A DNA stretch of 64,000 nt from Saccharothrix deserti (GCF_009769385.1 NZ_VKAB01000022.1:1-64000), one strand, 5' to 3'; numbered from the stretch's first letter, positions 1 through 9,502 are shown. Program-made: numbers and translations. The notes: generated by a model not told the origin, from the letters alone.

Positions 1-864
1 CCGAAGCGCATCCGACAACCGCTCCAGCACCACCACACCCACACCCTCAGCCGGACCAAAACCATCAGCCCGATCCGAGAACGCCTTGCACCGCCCATCC
101 GGCGCCAAACCCCGCAACTGCGAAAAATCCAGGAACATCACCGGCGAGCCCATGACGGTGACCCCGCCGGCCAGCGCGAGCGAGCACTCCCCCGTGCGCA
201 ACCCCTGTACCGCCAGGTGCAACGCCACCAACGACGACGAACACGCCGTGTCCACCGACACCGCAGGACCCTCCAGCCCCAGCACGTACGCCACCCGGCC
301 GGACGCCACGCTGATCGAGTTGCCCTCGGTCATGTTGCCCCACAGCCCAGGAGGCACCTGGGCGCTCAGCCGCGCCCCGTAGTCGGCGCCGGCCACGCCG
401 ACGTACGCGCCGGTGTCCGAGCCCTTCAACGAGTGGGGGTCGAAGCCGGCGTGCTCCAGCGCCGCCCAGGACACCTCCAGCAGCAACCGCTGCTGCGGAT
501 CCATCGCCGCCGCCTCCCGCGGGCTGATCCCGAAGAACCCCGCGTCGAAATCCGCCGAGTCGTAGACGAAACCGCCCTCCCGCACGTACGACTTCCCCTC
601 GACACCGATCTCGGGGTCGTACAACTCGGCCACGTTCCAGCCACGGTCGTCGGGCCATTCCGAGACGACGTCGCGGCCACCGGCCACCACGTCCCACAAT
701 TCACCGGGCGAGGTCACGCCTCCCGGATAGCGGCAGCCCATACCCACGATCGCGATCGGCTCGGTGGCCCGGCCCTCAGCCTCGGACAGCCGCGAGCGCA
801 GCGACTGGTTCTCCGCCAGCGAGTTGCGCAGCGCCGTAACAAGACGTTCCTCGGTCGTTGTCAT
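1..864 (-). CDS. Modular type I polyketide synthase, N-terminal docking region plus partial ketosynthase (runs off left edge)
   Basis: The ATG at 864 opens a frame without stops to base 1 (288 codons), so only the N-terminus of a larger protein is present. Residues 1-30 are a short charged helix (MTTTEERLVTALRNSL) typical of PKS docking segments. A beta-ketoacyl synthase domain follows, with the entry motif PIAIVGMGCRYPGG and the nucleophile motif DTACSSS (Cys about residue 208). The two catalytic histidines and any AT, KR or ACP domains lie outside the window. It would catalyse decarboxylative chain extension in the cytoplasm on an acyl chain passed from an upstream module. It begins 20 bp after the membrane-protein gene, so it is the last visible gene of the operon. 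The KS assignment is secure; the product is unknown. Confidence 0.95.
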   Translation of the reverse strand, partial: MTTTEERLVTALRNSLAENQSLRSRLSEAEGRATEPIAIVGMGCRYPGGVTSPGELWDVVAGGRDVVSEWPDDRGWNVAELYDPEIGVEGKSYVREGGFVYDSADFDAGFFGISPREAAAMDPQQRLLLEVSWAALEHAGFDPHSLKGSDTGAYVGVAGADYGARLSAQVPPGLWGNMTEGNSISVASGRVAYVLGLEGPAVSVDTACSSSLVALHLAVQGLRTGECSLALAGGVTVMGSPVMFLDFSQLRGLAPDGRCKAFSDRADGFGPAEGVGVVVLERLSDALR

Positions 865-884
865 GCGGCTGTCCCCATCCAGTG

Positions 885-1391
885 TCAGCGTCGTCCGGTG
901 AGCGAGTTCTCGTTCTTCTTGACGGCTTTCCAGTCCACGCTGCCGGAGTCGAACTCGGCGTACTCGCGCTCGAACTTCGCGAACACCGGATGTTTGACCG
1001 GATCGAATGCCACACCCAGCGGCTTGGGATAGTTGTTGAACAAGAAACGGTCGATGAACAAGTGCGTCGGAATACCGAGCAGGCACCACTGCCAGCCGAA
1101 CAACCCGACGTAGGCGATCATGACGACACCCTGCGTCACAAAGCTGTGCAGGAAGTTGTAGACGTGGTAGTAGACCTTCGATATCTGCCCGTTCGGACTG
1201 CGGATGTACGCCCAGAGACCCGGCACGGTGCCGATGAGGTCGATGTAGGCGAACAGCAGGATCGCCTGCAGCACATCCAGCTCGGACCAGTGACTGATCA
1301 TCAGCCACATGCACACGACGAACCCGAGGGCGTACTCGCTCCTCGCGTGCAGCGCGGTCGCGCGCGTGAAGAAGTGGTTAACGGTGTCCAT
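885..1391 (-). CDS. Small integral membrane protein in the PKS operon
   Basis: A 168-residue protein with three or four hydrophobic segments, roughly residues 20-36, 41-62, 85-105 and 105-115. It carries clustered aromatic and His residues (ISHWSEL, YYHVYNFLHSF, IPTHLFIDRF) and a charged C-terminal tail (VKKNENSLTGRR). I do not recognise the family. It is spaced 20 bp from both the SRPBCC gene upstream and the PKS gene downstream, so it belongs to the same transcript. The His/aromatic pattern could suit a membrane enzyme such as a desaturase- or hydroxylase-like protein, but no complete HxxxH/HxxHH set is visible. A membrane anchor or a transport or tailoring protein is equally possible. Confidence 0.75.
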   Translation of the reverse strand: MDTVNHFFTRATALHARSEYALGFVVCMWLMISHWSELDVLQAILLFAYIDLIGTVPGLWAYIRSPNGQISKVYYHVYNFLHSFVTQGVVMIAYVGLFGWQWCLLGIPTHLFIDRFLFNNYPKPLGVAFDPVKHPVFAKFEREYAEFDSGSVDWKAVKKNENSLTGRR

Positions 1392-1411
1392 GCCGCTCTT
1401 TCAGGTAGGAG

Positions 1412-1870
1412 CTAGTCGAGGATGACTCCGCCGAACAATTTCCCGATGATGCGTCCCATGGCCTGGCGAAGCACCCTGATCGCCACCGGCTCGATGATCG
1501 CCTCCAGGCTGGGCACACCGAAGTCGAAGTGCGCCGTGAAGGTGAGCAGCACCTCGGCGTCCGGTTCCGGGCCACGGGCCGAGACCACCCAGTCGCCTTC
1601 GAACACGTCGAAGTCGCCGGCGATCTGCTCGAACCGGACCGTGCACTTCTCGTCGTCGTAGTAATCCCGTTCCGACCAGCAGAGCAGGCCGTTGCGAAAG
1701 TAGATCTCCCAGTGGGTGATCGCCTCATCGGGCTCGTCGACCGGTTCGGTGACGACCGACTTGACCTGTTCGGGCGCGAATTTGACGTACACGTCCGAGT
1801 CCTTGAGGCGTTCGTACACGTCCACCGGACGCCACCCGGTCACGACGCTCTCGATTGTCACAGTCTGCAT
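1412..1870 (-). CDS. SRPBCC (START-like) family protein, polyketide cyclase/aromatase-like
   Basis: 152 residues with the layout of the Bet v1/START-like polyketide cyclase family: an N-terminal strand entering a short helix (WRPVDVYERLKD), a long antiparallel sheet (HWEIYFRNGLLCWSERDYYD) and a long C-terminal helix (LEAIIEPVAIRVLRQAMGR). Family members bind hydrophobic polyketide or lipid ligands and may cyclise, dehydrate or carry them. The ATG has a GGGGGAA ribosome site upstream and lies 21 bp after the aminotransferase stop. In this operon it could act on a PKS intermediate or on a CoA/ACP-bound amino acyl unit. The fold call is good; catalysis is not shown. Confidence 0.8.
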   Translation of the reverse strand: MQTVTIESVVTGWRPVDVYERLKDSDVYVKFAPEQVKSVVTEPVDEPDEAITHWEIYFRNGLLCWSERDYYDDEKCTVRFEQIAGDFDVFEGDWVVSARGPEPDAEVLLTFTAHFDFGVPSLEAIIEPVAIRVLRQAMGRIIGKLFGGVILD

Positions 1871-1891
1871 GGTTCCCCCTTCGCAGGCCGA

Positions 1892-3136
1892 TCAGTAGAC
1901 ACCGAGCGATTCGAATCCGCGGCGCACGGCTTCCTCGACTTTCTTGATCTCGGATTCCTCGATGACCGCGGGCGGCGTGAGACGGATGACCGTCGGATTG
2001 TTGTTGGAATGATTGGCCAGCACGCCGTGCTCGATGAGCGCGAGCATCATCTCCCCGGCGTAGCCACCGTCGGTGAACTCGATGCCGATCAGCAGGCCCG
2101 CACCGCGGATCTCCTTGACCACACCCTCGGGCGCGGCACCGGCCGCCTCCCGGAAGCCGGCCAACAACCTGCGGCCGATCCGGTCGGCGCGGCCGGCGAT
2201 GTCGTCCCGCCGGATCACCTCGATCGCGGCCAGCGCGGCCGCCGTGGCGACCGGGGAGCCGCTGAACGTGGACTGGTGCAGCAGCGGATCTTTCTCGAAC
2301 GGCGCGTACGCCTTGTTCGTCGCCAGCACCGCGGAGACCGGGATCACCCCGCCGGACAGCGTCTTCCCGACGAGCATCACGTCGGGCCGGACGTCCTGGC
2401 CGCTGATCCCCCACATCCGGCCGACCCGGCCCATCCCGGTGAGGATCTCGTCGACGATGAGGAAGCAGTCGCGCTCGGCGCAGATCCGCGACACCTCGGC
2501 CAGGTAGCCCGGCTCGGGAATGATCACGCCGCCCTCGCCCTGCACCGGTTCGACGATGAAGCAGGACGGCGGCGCGCCGTCGAGCGCCCGGTCCAGTGCC
2601 CCGGCGTCACCGAACGGGACCTCGGCCACGTCGGGCATCAGCGGCCGGAACGGCTCCTGGTAGACGGGACGCGCGCTCACGCTCAGCGCGCCGAGGGTCC
2701 GGCCGTGATAGCCGCTGACCGTGGTGATGATCCGCCGGTATCCGTTGACCCTGGCCAACTTCAGCGCCGTCTCCACGGCTTCCGCACCGGACCCGGCGAA
2801 GTACACCTTCTCCATGCCCTCGGGCGCGATGCCGACCAGCGCCTCCGCGGCCCGCGGGCTCACGGTGTCGATGAACAGCCGGGCGGACACCGGATGCCGC
2901 TGCACCTGCTCCACCACCGCGGCGACGACGTCCGGGTGGGTCGCGCCGAGCAGGAACACGCCGTATCCGGCGCAGTTGACGAACTCCCGGCCGTCCTCGG
3001 TGGTCAGCACCGCGCCGTGCGAGTCCCGCTCGATGTGGCCGCCGAGCATCCGGGACATCGCCGCGAGCCGGCTGCCCAGGTTCTTGGCGTAGATCGTCCG
3101 AATCTTTTCCTGGTGATCAAGGGTGTCGTTCTGCAT
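1892..3136 (-). CDS. Class III (omega) pyridoxal-phosphate aminotransferase
   Basis: The ATG at 3136 gives 414 residues, normal for class III aminotransferases; the longer upstream extension runs into the preceding gene and lacks family similarity. Visible hallmarks are the glycine-rich phosphate site (YFAGSGAEAVETALKLAR), the aromatic stacking region (SGYHGRTLGALS), the invariant Asp pairing with the PLP ring nitrogen (FLIVDEILTGMGR) and the Schiff-base Lys in MLVGKTLSGG. It would transfer an amino group to an aldehyde or ketone, using an amino acid donor. The neighbouring ALDH-like enzyme and acyl-CoA dehydrogenase suggest the operon makes an amine or amino-acyl building block that feeds the polyketide. 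Substrate unknown. Confidence 0.93.
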   Translation of the reverse strand: MQNDTLDHQEKIRTIYAKNLGSRLAAMSRMLGGHIERDSHGAVLTTEDGREFVNCAGYGVFLLGATHPDVVAAVVEQVQRHPVSARLFIDTVSPRAAEALVGIAPEGMEKVYFAGSGAEAVETALKLARVNGYRRIITTVSGYHGRTLGALSVSARPVYQEPFRPLMPDVAEVPFGDAGALDRALDGAPPSCFIVEPVQGEGGVIIPEPGYLAEVSRICAERDCFLIVDEILTGMGRVGRMWGISGQDVRPDVMLVGKTLSGGVIPVSAVLATNKAYAPFEKDPLLHQSTFSGSPVATAAALAAIEVIRRDDIAGRADRIGRRLLAGFREAAGAAPEGVVKEIRGAGLLIGIEFTDGGYAGEMMLALIEHGVLANHSNNNPTVIRLTPPAVIEESEIKKVEEAVRRGFESLGVY

Positions 3137-3162
3137 GCCGGACCTCTTCCCCCCGAAGGCGT

Positions 3163-4293
3163 CTACGTGATCGACATCTGCTGACCCATGAAGGACTTCT
3201 CGAGTTCCTCGACCACCGACATGCGGGACGGCGGGTGGAAAGCCAGCGCGTGGACCGCGGACGTCAGGTAGCTCACCATCGGGTTCTTGATGTACTGCAT
3301 CCCGCCGAGGCATTCGACGGCCGTCTCGACCGAGCGTCGAATCGCGCTCTGCGCGGCGTACCTCGCGATCAAAGCCTGTGGCAACGATTCCGGCGCGGTG
3401 TCGGTGCCGTCCACGACGGTGGCCACGCGCTCCAGGGCCAACGTGGCGGCCTCCAGCTCCGACGCCGCGGTCACCCGGCGTTCGGCCGAGCCCTTCCGCG
3501 TCTGCAGCAACCGCTCCACCAGCGCACTCGCCATGCCGACATAGGCCGCGGAGATCAACAGCGTGAACCAGATCAGCCCTTTGGCCTCCAGGGCCTCCAG
3601 GGACACCGTGGCGCTCTCCTCAGGCTTCATCACCAGTTCGTCGGGCACCTCGACGTCGGTCAGGATCACTTCCTCGCTTTCCGCGCCGCGCAGCACGGGC
3701 GCGTCCCAGAACGGCTTGGTCGTGATGCCGTCCACCGTCGCGGGAATGACGATCACACCGATCCCGACGCGCTCGTCACCGTCCATCAGCGTGACGCTGG
3801 CCGACATCAGATCCATTGACTTCGAGAGGCTGCACGGCTTCTTGGAACCGTTGACGATCCAGCCCGTCCCCTTCTTCTGGGCCGTCATCGTCGGCGTGAG
3901 GAATCCCTGCCCGGACAGCCCTTCCGCGAACGCGGAGGAGATGAGCAGGCGGTCATTCGCGATCGCGTCCAGGATCATCCACTCGAAGCCGTCGAAGTTC
4001 TCCTCGACGGCCACCAGCGCGGCGACGGAGAAGTTGTGCATCGTGGTCGCCACGGACAAGGACGGGGCGAGGGCGCCGAGCGCGCGGACGCAGTGCACGG
4101 CCTCCAGTGCCGTCGCGCCCGGTCCGCCGTGCCGTTGCGGCACCAGCAGACCGGGGCCGCCGCGAGCCCGGAAGCTGCTCAGGCCGCGCGTGCTGTCGGT
4201 CTCAAGTTCCTCCTGCCCGATCTCCGCCAGGTCGTCCGCCAGCCCAGGCAGCTTGGCGTTCAACGTGGCCAGGTACTTCTCCATGAAGTTCAT
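3163..4293 (-). CDS. Acyl-CoA dehydrogenase-like flavoprotein
   Basis: 376 residues from ATG 4293 (GTG 4299 is the alternative; a GGGA site lies 7 bases before the ATG). The three-part ACAD layout is visible: an N-terminal helical domain, a middle beta-domain with a substrate/FAD region (FAEGLSGQG, WIVNGSKKPCS), and a C-terminal helical domain with LGGMQYIKNP. The standard catalytic-Glu context of short-chain ACADs is not obvious. The C-terminal FHPPSRM stretch resembles the ACAD branch that includes flavin-dependent oxygenases and N-hydroxylases, so desaturation and hydroxylation are both possible. It ends 26 bp before the aminotransferase start and is co-transcribed. Confidence 0.85.
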   Translation of the reverse strand: MNFMEKYLATLNAKLPGLADDLAEIGQEELETDSTRGLSSFRARGGPGLLVPQRHGGPGATALEAVHCVRALGALAPSLSVATTMHNFSVAALVAVEENFDGFEWMILDAIANDRLLISSAFAEGLSGQGFLTPTMTAQKKGTGWIVNGSKKPCSLSKSMDLMSASVTLMDGDERVGIGVIVIPATVDGITTKPFWDAPVLRGAESEEVILTDVEVPDELVMKPEESATVSLEALEAKGLIWFTLLISAAYVGMASALVERLLQTRKGSAERRVTAASELEAATLALERVATVVDGTDTAPESLPQALIARYAAQSAIRRSVETAVECLGGMQYIKNPMVSYLTSAVHALAFHPPSRMSVVEELEKSFMGQQMSIT

Positions 4294-4383
4294 CCGCACG
4301 TCCCGTGTGTCGGTGTGGAGGCAGCTGCCATCGCCGGACCTCTCGGGCCCGGAACTGGAAGGAATGGAAGGAACGGCCGGCGG

Positions 4384-5988
4384 TCAGGCCCGGCCGGTGA
4401 CGCTCGAGAACACCGCTGTTCTCGGCTCGACCGCGGTGGCGATGCTGATCGCCTGCAGGTGGCTGGTCCGCAGCACCGGGTAGTGCGCCTCGCCGAACGG
4501 GCCACCGGTGAGACCGGTCCCGCCGTGCGTCGGCAGCCCGGCGACCTGCCCGATGTGACTGTCGTTGATCTTGAGGATGCCGCCGTTGTTCAGCCTGCGG
4601 CACACCGTGTCGATGACGTGCTCGTCGCGGCTCCACACCGAGTTCCGAAGCCCGTACTTGTTGCGGTTCATGAAGTCCACGCAGTCCCGCAACAGGCGAT
4701 CGTCCCGCTGGCGGGACGGCTCGACCACCACGATCGGCAGCAACGGGAAGAAGGTCTCGCGCCGCACGACGTCCAGGGTCTCGGCCGCGGCAAGGCCGTC
4801 GATCCGCAGCAACGTGGGCTCGATGAACGGTCCCATCTCGTCGGCCCGGCCGTCGATCTCCAGCCGCCGTCCACCGTGGACCAACTCGGCGCCCGCGCTG
4901 AGCGCATCCTTGAGCACGACGTCGTAGTCCGCCTGCTTGAGCACCGGGGACAACAGGGATTCCTCGTCCTCCGGGTACCCCGGCCGGATCGCCGCCACGG
5001 CCTCGGTCAACTCGCGCAGCAGTGCCGGCGCGACATCGGCGTGCACAATGGCATATTTCGGCACCATGCAGATCTGCGACGAGCCGTAAAAACATTCGGT
5101 GAGCGCGGTGACCGCGTGGCTCACCTCGGCATCGCGCCACACCAGCACACCGTCGTTGCCGGCCAGTTCGAGGATGGCCTTCTTCCCGCGCGCGGTCCAT
5201 TCGTTCCCGATGGCGATCCCGCGCTCGGACTCGCCGAAGAACATCAGATCATCGACGTCATCACTGTTCAGCCAGTGGTCCAGCACCTCACCCGGGGACG
5301 CGCAGATCACGTTCAACACCCCGGCGGGAGCACCCATTTCGGACAATACGGGGCGCACCATCTCACGCCAGAACCACGCCGTGCCCAATGGTGCACTCCG
5401 CGGTGCCTTGATCACCACCGAATTGCCCGCCATGAGGGCGCCCATGGCCAGCATGGAATTGGCGGTCGCCGCATTGTGCGGCGGGTGGACGGCCACCACT
5501 CCATCCGGTTTGCGCACCAGCCGGGTCTCGCGTTGCCCGACCCGGCCGACCTCGCAGAGCTGCCGCCGGACCCGGTCCAAGTTCTCCTGGGAGGTCATCT
5601 CCAGCGAGCTGGCGACCTCCCAGACGGCCAACCGTTTCGGATGGCCTTCGGCGACCAGCACCTCCGTGAACTGCGCGGCATGTGCGCGAACCCGCTCACC
5701 GACCGCCCTGGCGAACGCGATGCGGTCGTCGACACCGGCGGCGCCCCAGTCCGGCTGTGCCCGCCGGGCGGCCGCCGCGGCGGCCACGACGTGCTCGGTC
5801 GTGCTGAAGCCGACCCGGCCCGCCACTCGCTGATCATCGGTGTCCCGAAGAACACCTCTGTCCAGATTTCGTTTGAGCTTGAGGGCGCCGATTTCATCAC
5901 GGAGCAACGCGCCGGCCCTAATAACGTATAACCATTTTTCGTGGTCGACATCCTGGCCGTCAACGAGCGACGGGTAGCTTAACACCAC
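4384..5988 (-). CDS. Aldehyde dehydrogenase superfamily protein, first gene of the PKS-linked operon
   Basis: 534 residues from GTG 5988. Visible ALDH features are an N-terminal helical region, the cofactor segment (MGALMAGNSVVIKAPRS), the conserved Glu in ILELAGNDG and the catalytic Cys in FYGSSQICMVP. The usual GQxC context is replaced by SSQIC, and the dinucleotide-binding segment differs from classical NAD ALDHs. This fits an acyl-CoA/acyl-thioester reductase or an atypical dehydrogenase as well as a standard aldehyde oxidiser. With the downstream aminotransferase it could reduce a thioester to an aldehyde for amination, or oxidise an aldehyde. A 417-bp upstream gap probably carries the operon promoter. 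Confidence 0.85.
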   Translation of the reverse strand: MVLSYPSLVDGQDVDHEKWLYVIRAGALLRDEIGALKLKRNLDRGVLRDTDDQRVAGRVGFSTTEHVVAAAAAARRAQPDWGAAGVDDRIAFARAVGERVRAHAAQFTEVLVAEGHPKRLAVWEVASSLEMTSQENLDRVRRQLCEVGRVGQRETRLVRKPDGVVAVHPPHNAATANSMLAMGALMAGNSVVIKAPRSAPLGTAWFWREMVRPVLSEMGAPAGVLNVICASPGEVLDHWLNSDDVDDLMFFGESERGIAIGNEWTARGKKAILELAGNDGVLVWRDAEVSHAVTALTECFYGSSQICMVPKYAIVHADVAPALLRELTEAVAAIRPGYPEDEESLLSPVLKQADYDVVLKDALSAGAELVHGGRRLEIDGRADEMGPFIEPTLLRIDGLAAAETLDVVRRETFFPLLPIVVVEPSRQRDDRLLRDCVDFMNRNKYGLRNSVWSRDEHVIDTVCRRLNNGGILKINDSHIGQVAGLPTHGGTGLTGGPFGEAHYPVLRTSHLQAISIATAVEPRTAVFSSVTGRA

Positions 5989-6405
5989 ACCCCCACATCA
6001 CGAGACCTGCACCTGCCGAACGAATCAGCAACGCAACGTCACGGCGACACCAGCGGCCTCCCACTTGATGAGAGAGAGTTAATCCGAGCGATGCTCAAGA
6101 AAATACGCGCGGATAGCCACGGTTCCGCCTTTTACGTCAGAACACCAAGAACGGGACGGCAGTCCTCAGGTGCCCCCGCACCTCCCCAGAGCCGGCACCT
6201 TTCAACTCGACCGCTAAATTTGTCGCACCCCTGTATTGAACGTGAAAAATCAACATAGTGACGGCCGTACGGACCCGTCAACCATATGCCGTTCGGCTTC
6301 ACCCGGATGGCCCAGTCAACCCAAAAGATCTTCACGTTCCCGCGCGCCGGTCGGTTCGGACCTACTCGCTGATCAAGCGCGTGATCGGTGGCGCGCAACG
6401 ACTTC
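5989..6405. promoter_or_regulatory. Intergenic region, probable promoter of the minus-strand PKS operon
   Basis: There are 417 bases between the exporter stop and the ALDH start. The stretch is visibly richer in A/T than its surroundings (for example around 6080-6110 and 6225-6260), as expected of a promoter in a high-GC genome. Short ORFs here have no family features. I see no clear operator or riboswitch. Confidence 0.45.
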
Positions 6406-9400
6406 TCAGGTCGCGGACGGCACCACGGCGTCGTCGTGCGCCGTCGGCTCACCCCGGCCTGCCTTGGACGGCCACCAGCTGTGCCGCCCGAGCAACGTCG
6501 CGATCGACGGCACCACCAACGTCCGCACCACGAACGTGTCCAGCAACAGTCCGGCCGCGATCGTGAAGCCCGCCTGGGCGAGCGACACCACGTCGGCGCT
6601 GAGCATCGCGAGGAAGCTCGCCGCGAAGATCACCCCCGCAGAGGTGATCACCCCGCCGGTGAGCACGACCGCCCGGCGGATGCCCTCCCGGTCGCCGTTC
6701 GCGGCCTCCTCGCTGATGCGGGTCATCAGCAGGATGTTGTAGTCCGCTCCCACTGCGACGAGTACCACGAACGTGATCACCGGCACCGTCCACTCGAGAT
6801 CGACGCCGATGAGTTCCTGCCAGACCAGCACGCTCAAGCCGATGGCCGCGGCGTAGGAGAGCACGACCGAGAGCAGGACGTACAGCGGCGCGACGATGCT
6901 GCGCAGCAACAACACCAGGATGAGCAGCACACAGGCGAGCGCGATCAGCGCGACCAGCGCGAAGTCCTGCTCGATGAGCCGGTCGGCGTCCGCGTTGACG
7001 GCGGCCGGACCGGTGGCGAGCACCTGGCTGTTCTCCATGGACGTGCCGCGCAACGCCATCGCGACCGTGTCCTTGAGGACGTCGACGCGTTCGGCGGACT
7101 CCGCGCCGAACGGGTCCGTGCTGTCCAGGACCATGAGCCGCGCCGTCCGGCCGTCCGCGGAGAGGTAGTAGTTGCGGGCGAGGGCGAGCCGCGGATCGTC
7201 GATCGCGCCCGCGGGCAGGTAGAAGCCGCCGATGGCCGGGTCGCCCGCCTCCTTGCTCGTCGTCAGCAGGAAGCTGGCAGCGCGTTCGAGCCCTTCGGTG
7301 AACTGCTGGGCGGACTGCCCCGCCTCCTTCGAGCCGTCGCTCACCCGGTTGGCTCCGTCGGCGACCTTGTCGGCGCCGTCGGCGAGCTGACCGAGCCCGT
7401 CCTTGAGCCGTTGTTGCGCGGTGGCGAGCTGGTCGACACCGGTGTGCGCGGCGACGATCCCGTTCTGGATCTGCAGCAGGCCGCTCGCCAGATCGGTACC
7501 GCCCTTGGCCAGCGCGTCGGCTCCCTCCGCGGCCTTGAGCAGCCCCGGCAGCAGCTGGTCGCGCTCGGCGCGGTAGATCTCGTCGATGCCCTGGCGAACC
7601 TGGGCACAGATGGGATCCAGCCCGCACAGCACATCACCGGCCAGTGCCTCGGACGCCATCCGCAGTCCTTCCACGGCGACCGCGGTCTGGTCGTGAGCCG
7701 TCCTCAGCGCCGTGGCGAGCTGCTGGGCGCCGCCTGCGAGCTTGGTGGCGCCATCATGTCCTTGCGCCGCACCGGATTCCAGGTCCGCCAGCCCCTTGCC
7801 GCCGGCCTGCAGCCCGTTGATGATCTCGTCGAGGCCCGTCAGGCCCTTGCGCGCGCCGTCTGCCAGCCGATCCGCGCCCTCGGCGACCTGTGCCGCCCCA
7901 CCGGACAGCTTTCCGGCGCCTTCCTTGCTCGCCTCGACCTGCTTGCCCGCGTCGGCCAGCTGCTGACCGACCTCCCCGACCTGCCGGCCGAGCGACGCGG
8001 CGTCCAGCGGTGTGCCGAACGGCCGGGTCACCCCGCGCACGGTGGCCACGCCGGGCACCTTGGCCACGCTCGCCGCCGCGTGCTCCAGCGCCGCGAGATC
8101 ACGCGGATTACGCAGGTCGTGGTCGGCGGCGAGGATCAGGTAACCGGGCAGCACCTCGTTGGCCGGGAAGTGGTCGGCCAGCGCCCGGTACCCCACGTTG
8201 CTCTCGGTCGTGGCCGGCTGCATCGCGCGTTCGTCGAAGTTGGTCCGCTGGAACGGGTATAACGCGGCCAGCCCGCCGAGCACGAGGAGCCCCGTCAGCA
8301 GTACCACGCCGGGCCTGCGGACGACCGTCGTGCCGACCACGGGCCAAAACCGGCCGGTGCGCGTGCGCGGCGGCTCGGCCCACCCGAACCGGGCGGCGAT
8401 GCCGAGCAGCGCCGGGGTCAGGGTCAGCGCGGTGACCGAGGTGATCAACACGCTCACCGCGATGGCGGGGCCGGTGGTGCGGAGAACGCCCACCTCGGCG
8501 AAGGCCATGCAGGCGCTGGCACCCGCGACCGTGAGCGCGGAGGCGATGATGACGTGCTTCACCTTGGCCGCGGCGGTGCGCACCGCCTCCTGCGGCGCGA
8601 CCCCGTTCCGGCGCAACTCGTGGTACCGGCTGATCAGGAAGACGCCGTAGTCCGTGCCCGCGCCGAGTACCACCGCGGTGAGGAAGGACGCGGTCACCGT
8701 CGACACGTCGAAGACGTGCAGCCCGAAAAACGCGCTGACGCCGCGGGCGACCGCCAGCGCGACGCCGATCGTCGCCAGGGCGATCGCGGCGGTGATCGCC
8801 GACCGGTAGATGACAAGCAGGATCACCGCGATGAGCACGACCGTGATCAGGGTGATCGGGGCGATGTTCGCCTCGACCGCGACGAACAGGTCGCTGATCG
8901 TCGCGGTGGCGCCGGTGACGCTGACGACGAGGTCGGCAGGCCTGCCGACGGCGGCCGACGTGCGCAGGAAGCCGATGTCCTCGGCCGCGGCGGCCGAGCC
9001 CGCCGCGCCGCGCAGACCGACCGGGATGTAGATCGCCTTGCCGTCCTCGCTGGCCAGCGCGGTCTTCAGCTCCGGAACGCTGACGAAGTCCTGGACACCG
9101 GCAACGTGGGTGTGGTCGGCGCGCAGCGTGCCGACGAGGTTCCCGTAGTAGTCCTGATCAGCCTGGGACAGCCCGTTCTCGTTGACGAGCACGACGAACG
9201 CGACCGACTTGGCGCCCGCACCACCGAACGCTTTGTCCATGGTGAGCAGCGCCTGGAAGGACGGCGCCGACTCGGGGACGACGGGGGTGGTGCTGCCGGC
9301 GATCACCGTTTCCAGCTGCGGCACAGCGACGTTGACCCCGGCGGCGAACGCGATCCAGGCCAGTAACGACACCAACCGGAAGCGCCGGACGAACTTGCCG

Positions 9401-9426
9401 ACGGCGCGTGCTGCCCGACCCGTCAC
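6406..9426 (-). CDS. MmpL/RND-family exporter
   Basis: About 1006 residues from GTG 9426, where the sequence becomes a typical MmpL start (VTGRAARAVGKFVRRF, then the first membrane helix). The longer upstream reading overlaps the divergent TetR gene and is unlikely. Two homologous halves each carry a clustered set of membrane segments (about 12 in total) with RND motifs such as GTDYGVFLISRYHE and GADYNILLMTR. Between the halves is a large extracytoplasmic region with repeated LADGAxK/LAxGxxQL-type heptads, resembling YhgE/Pip-like insertions. It would export a lipid-like or polyketide product across the membrane using proton motive force. Its position beside the PKS operon and the divergent TetR suggests self-resistance or product export. 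Confidence 0.93.
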   Translation of the reverse strand: MTGRAARAVGKFVRRFRLVSLLAWIAFAAGVNVAVPQLETVIAGSTTPVVPESAPSFQALLTMDKAFGGAGAKSVAFVVLVNENGLSQADQDYYGNLVGTLRADHTHVAGVQDFVSVPELKTALASEDGKAIYIPVGLRGAAGSAAAAEDIGFLRTSAAVGRPADLVVSVTGATATISDLFVAVEANIAPITLITVVLIAVILLVIYRSAITAAIALATIGVALAVARGVSAFFGLHVFDVSTVTASFLTAVVLGAGTDYGVFLISRYHELRRNGVAPQEAVRTAAAKVKHVIIASALTVAGASACMAFAEVGVLRTTGPAIAVSVLITSVTALTLTPALLGIAARFGWAEPPRTRTGRFWPVVGTTVVRRPGVVLLTGLLVLGGLAALYPFQRTNFDERAMQPATTESNVGYRALADHFPANEVLPGYLILAADHDLRNPRDLAALEHAAASVAKVPGVATVRGVTRPFGTPLDAASLGRQVGEVGQQLADAGKQVEASKEGAGKLSGGAAQVAEGADRLADGARKGLTGLDEIINGLQAGGKGLADLESGAAQGHDGATKLAGGAQQLATALRTAHDQTAVAVEGLRMASEALAGDVLCGLDPICAQVRQGIDEIYRAERDQLLPGLLKAAEGADALAKGGTDLASGLLQIQNGIVAAHTGVDQLATAQQRLKDGLGQLADGADKVADGANRVSDGSKEAGQSAQQFTEGLERAASFLLTTSKEAGDPAIGGFYLPAGAIDDPRLALARNYYLSADGRTARLMVLDSTDPFGAESAERVDVLKDTVAMALRGTSMENSQVLATGPAAVNADADRLIEQDFALVALIALACVLLILVLLLRSIVAPLYVLLSVVLSYAAAIGLSVLVWQELIGVDLEWTVPVITFVVLVAVGADYNILLMTRISEEAANGDREGIRRAVVLTGGVITSAGVIFAASFLAMLSADVVSLAQAGFTIAAGLLLDTFVVRTLVVPSIATLLGRHSWWPSKAGRGEPTAHDDAVVPSAT

Positions 9427-9502
9427 TATCCGGTACCCCCACCCGCTGACCAGACGCGCGCTAATCTGGAACAGACGATACACTAATCGGCCAGGCGGCG
9501 AA
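9427..9502. promoter_or_regulatory. Divergent promoter/operator between exporter and TetR gene
   Basis: The 76-bp gap between divergently transcribed exporter and TetR genes is the standard site for TetR autoregulation. A short dyad TCTG-GAA-CAGA lies at 9465-9475, and the following acgatacactaatcgg is A/T-richer. The exact operator is inference. Confidence 0.5.

Noticed and set aside
1529..3184. Plus-strand frame of 551 codons opposite the aminotransferase
   Set aside because: Antisense shadow; His/Asp/Arg-rich with no motif, while the minus strand shows a full class III aminotransferase.
6132..6452. Minus-strand frame of 106 codons upstream of the ALDH gene
   Set aside because: Overlaps the exporter's C-terminus in another frame, no family similarity, atypical composition for a coding sequence here.
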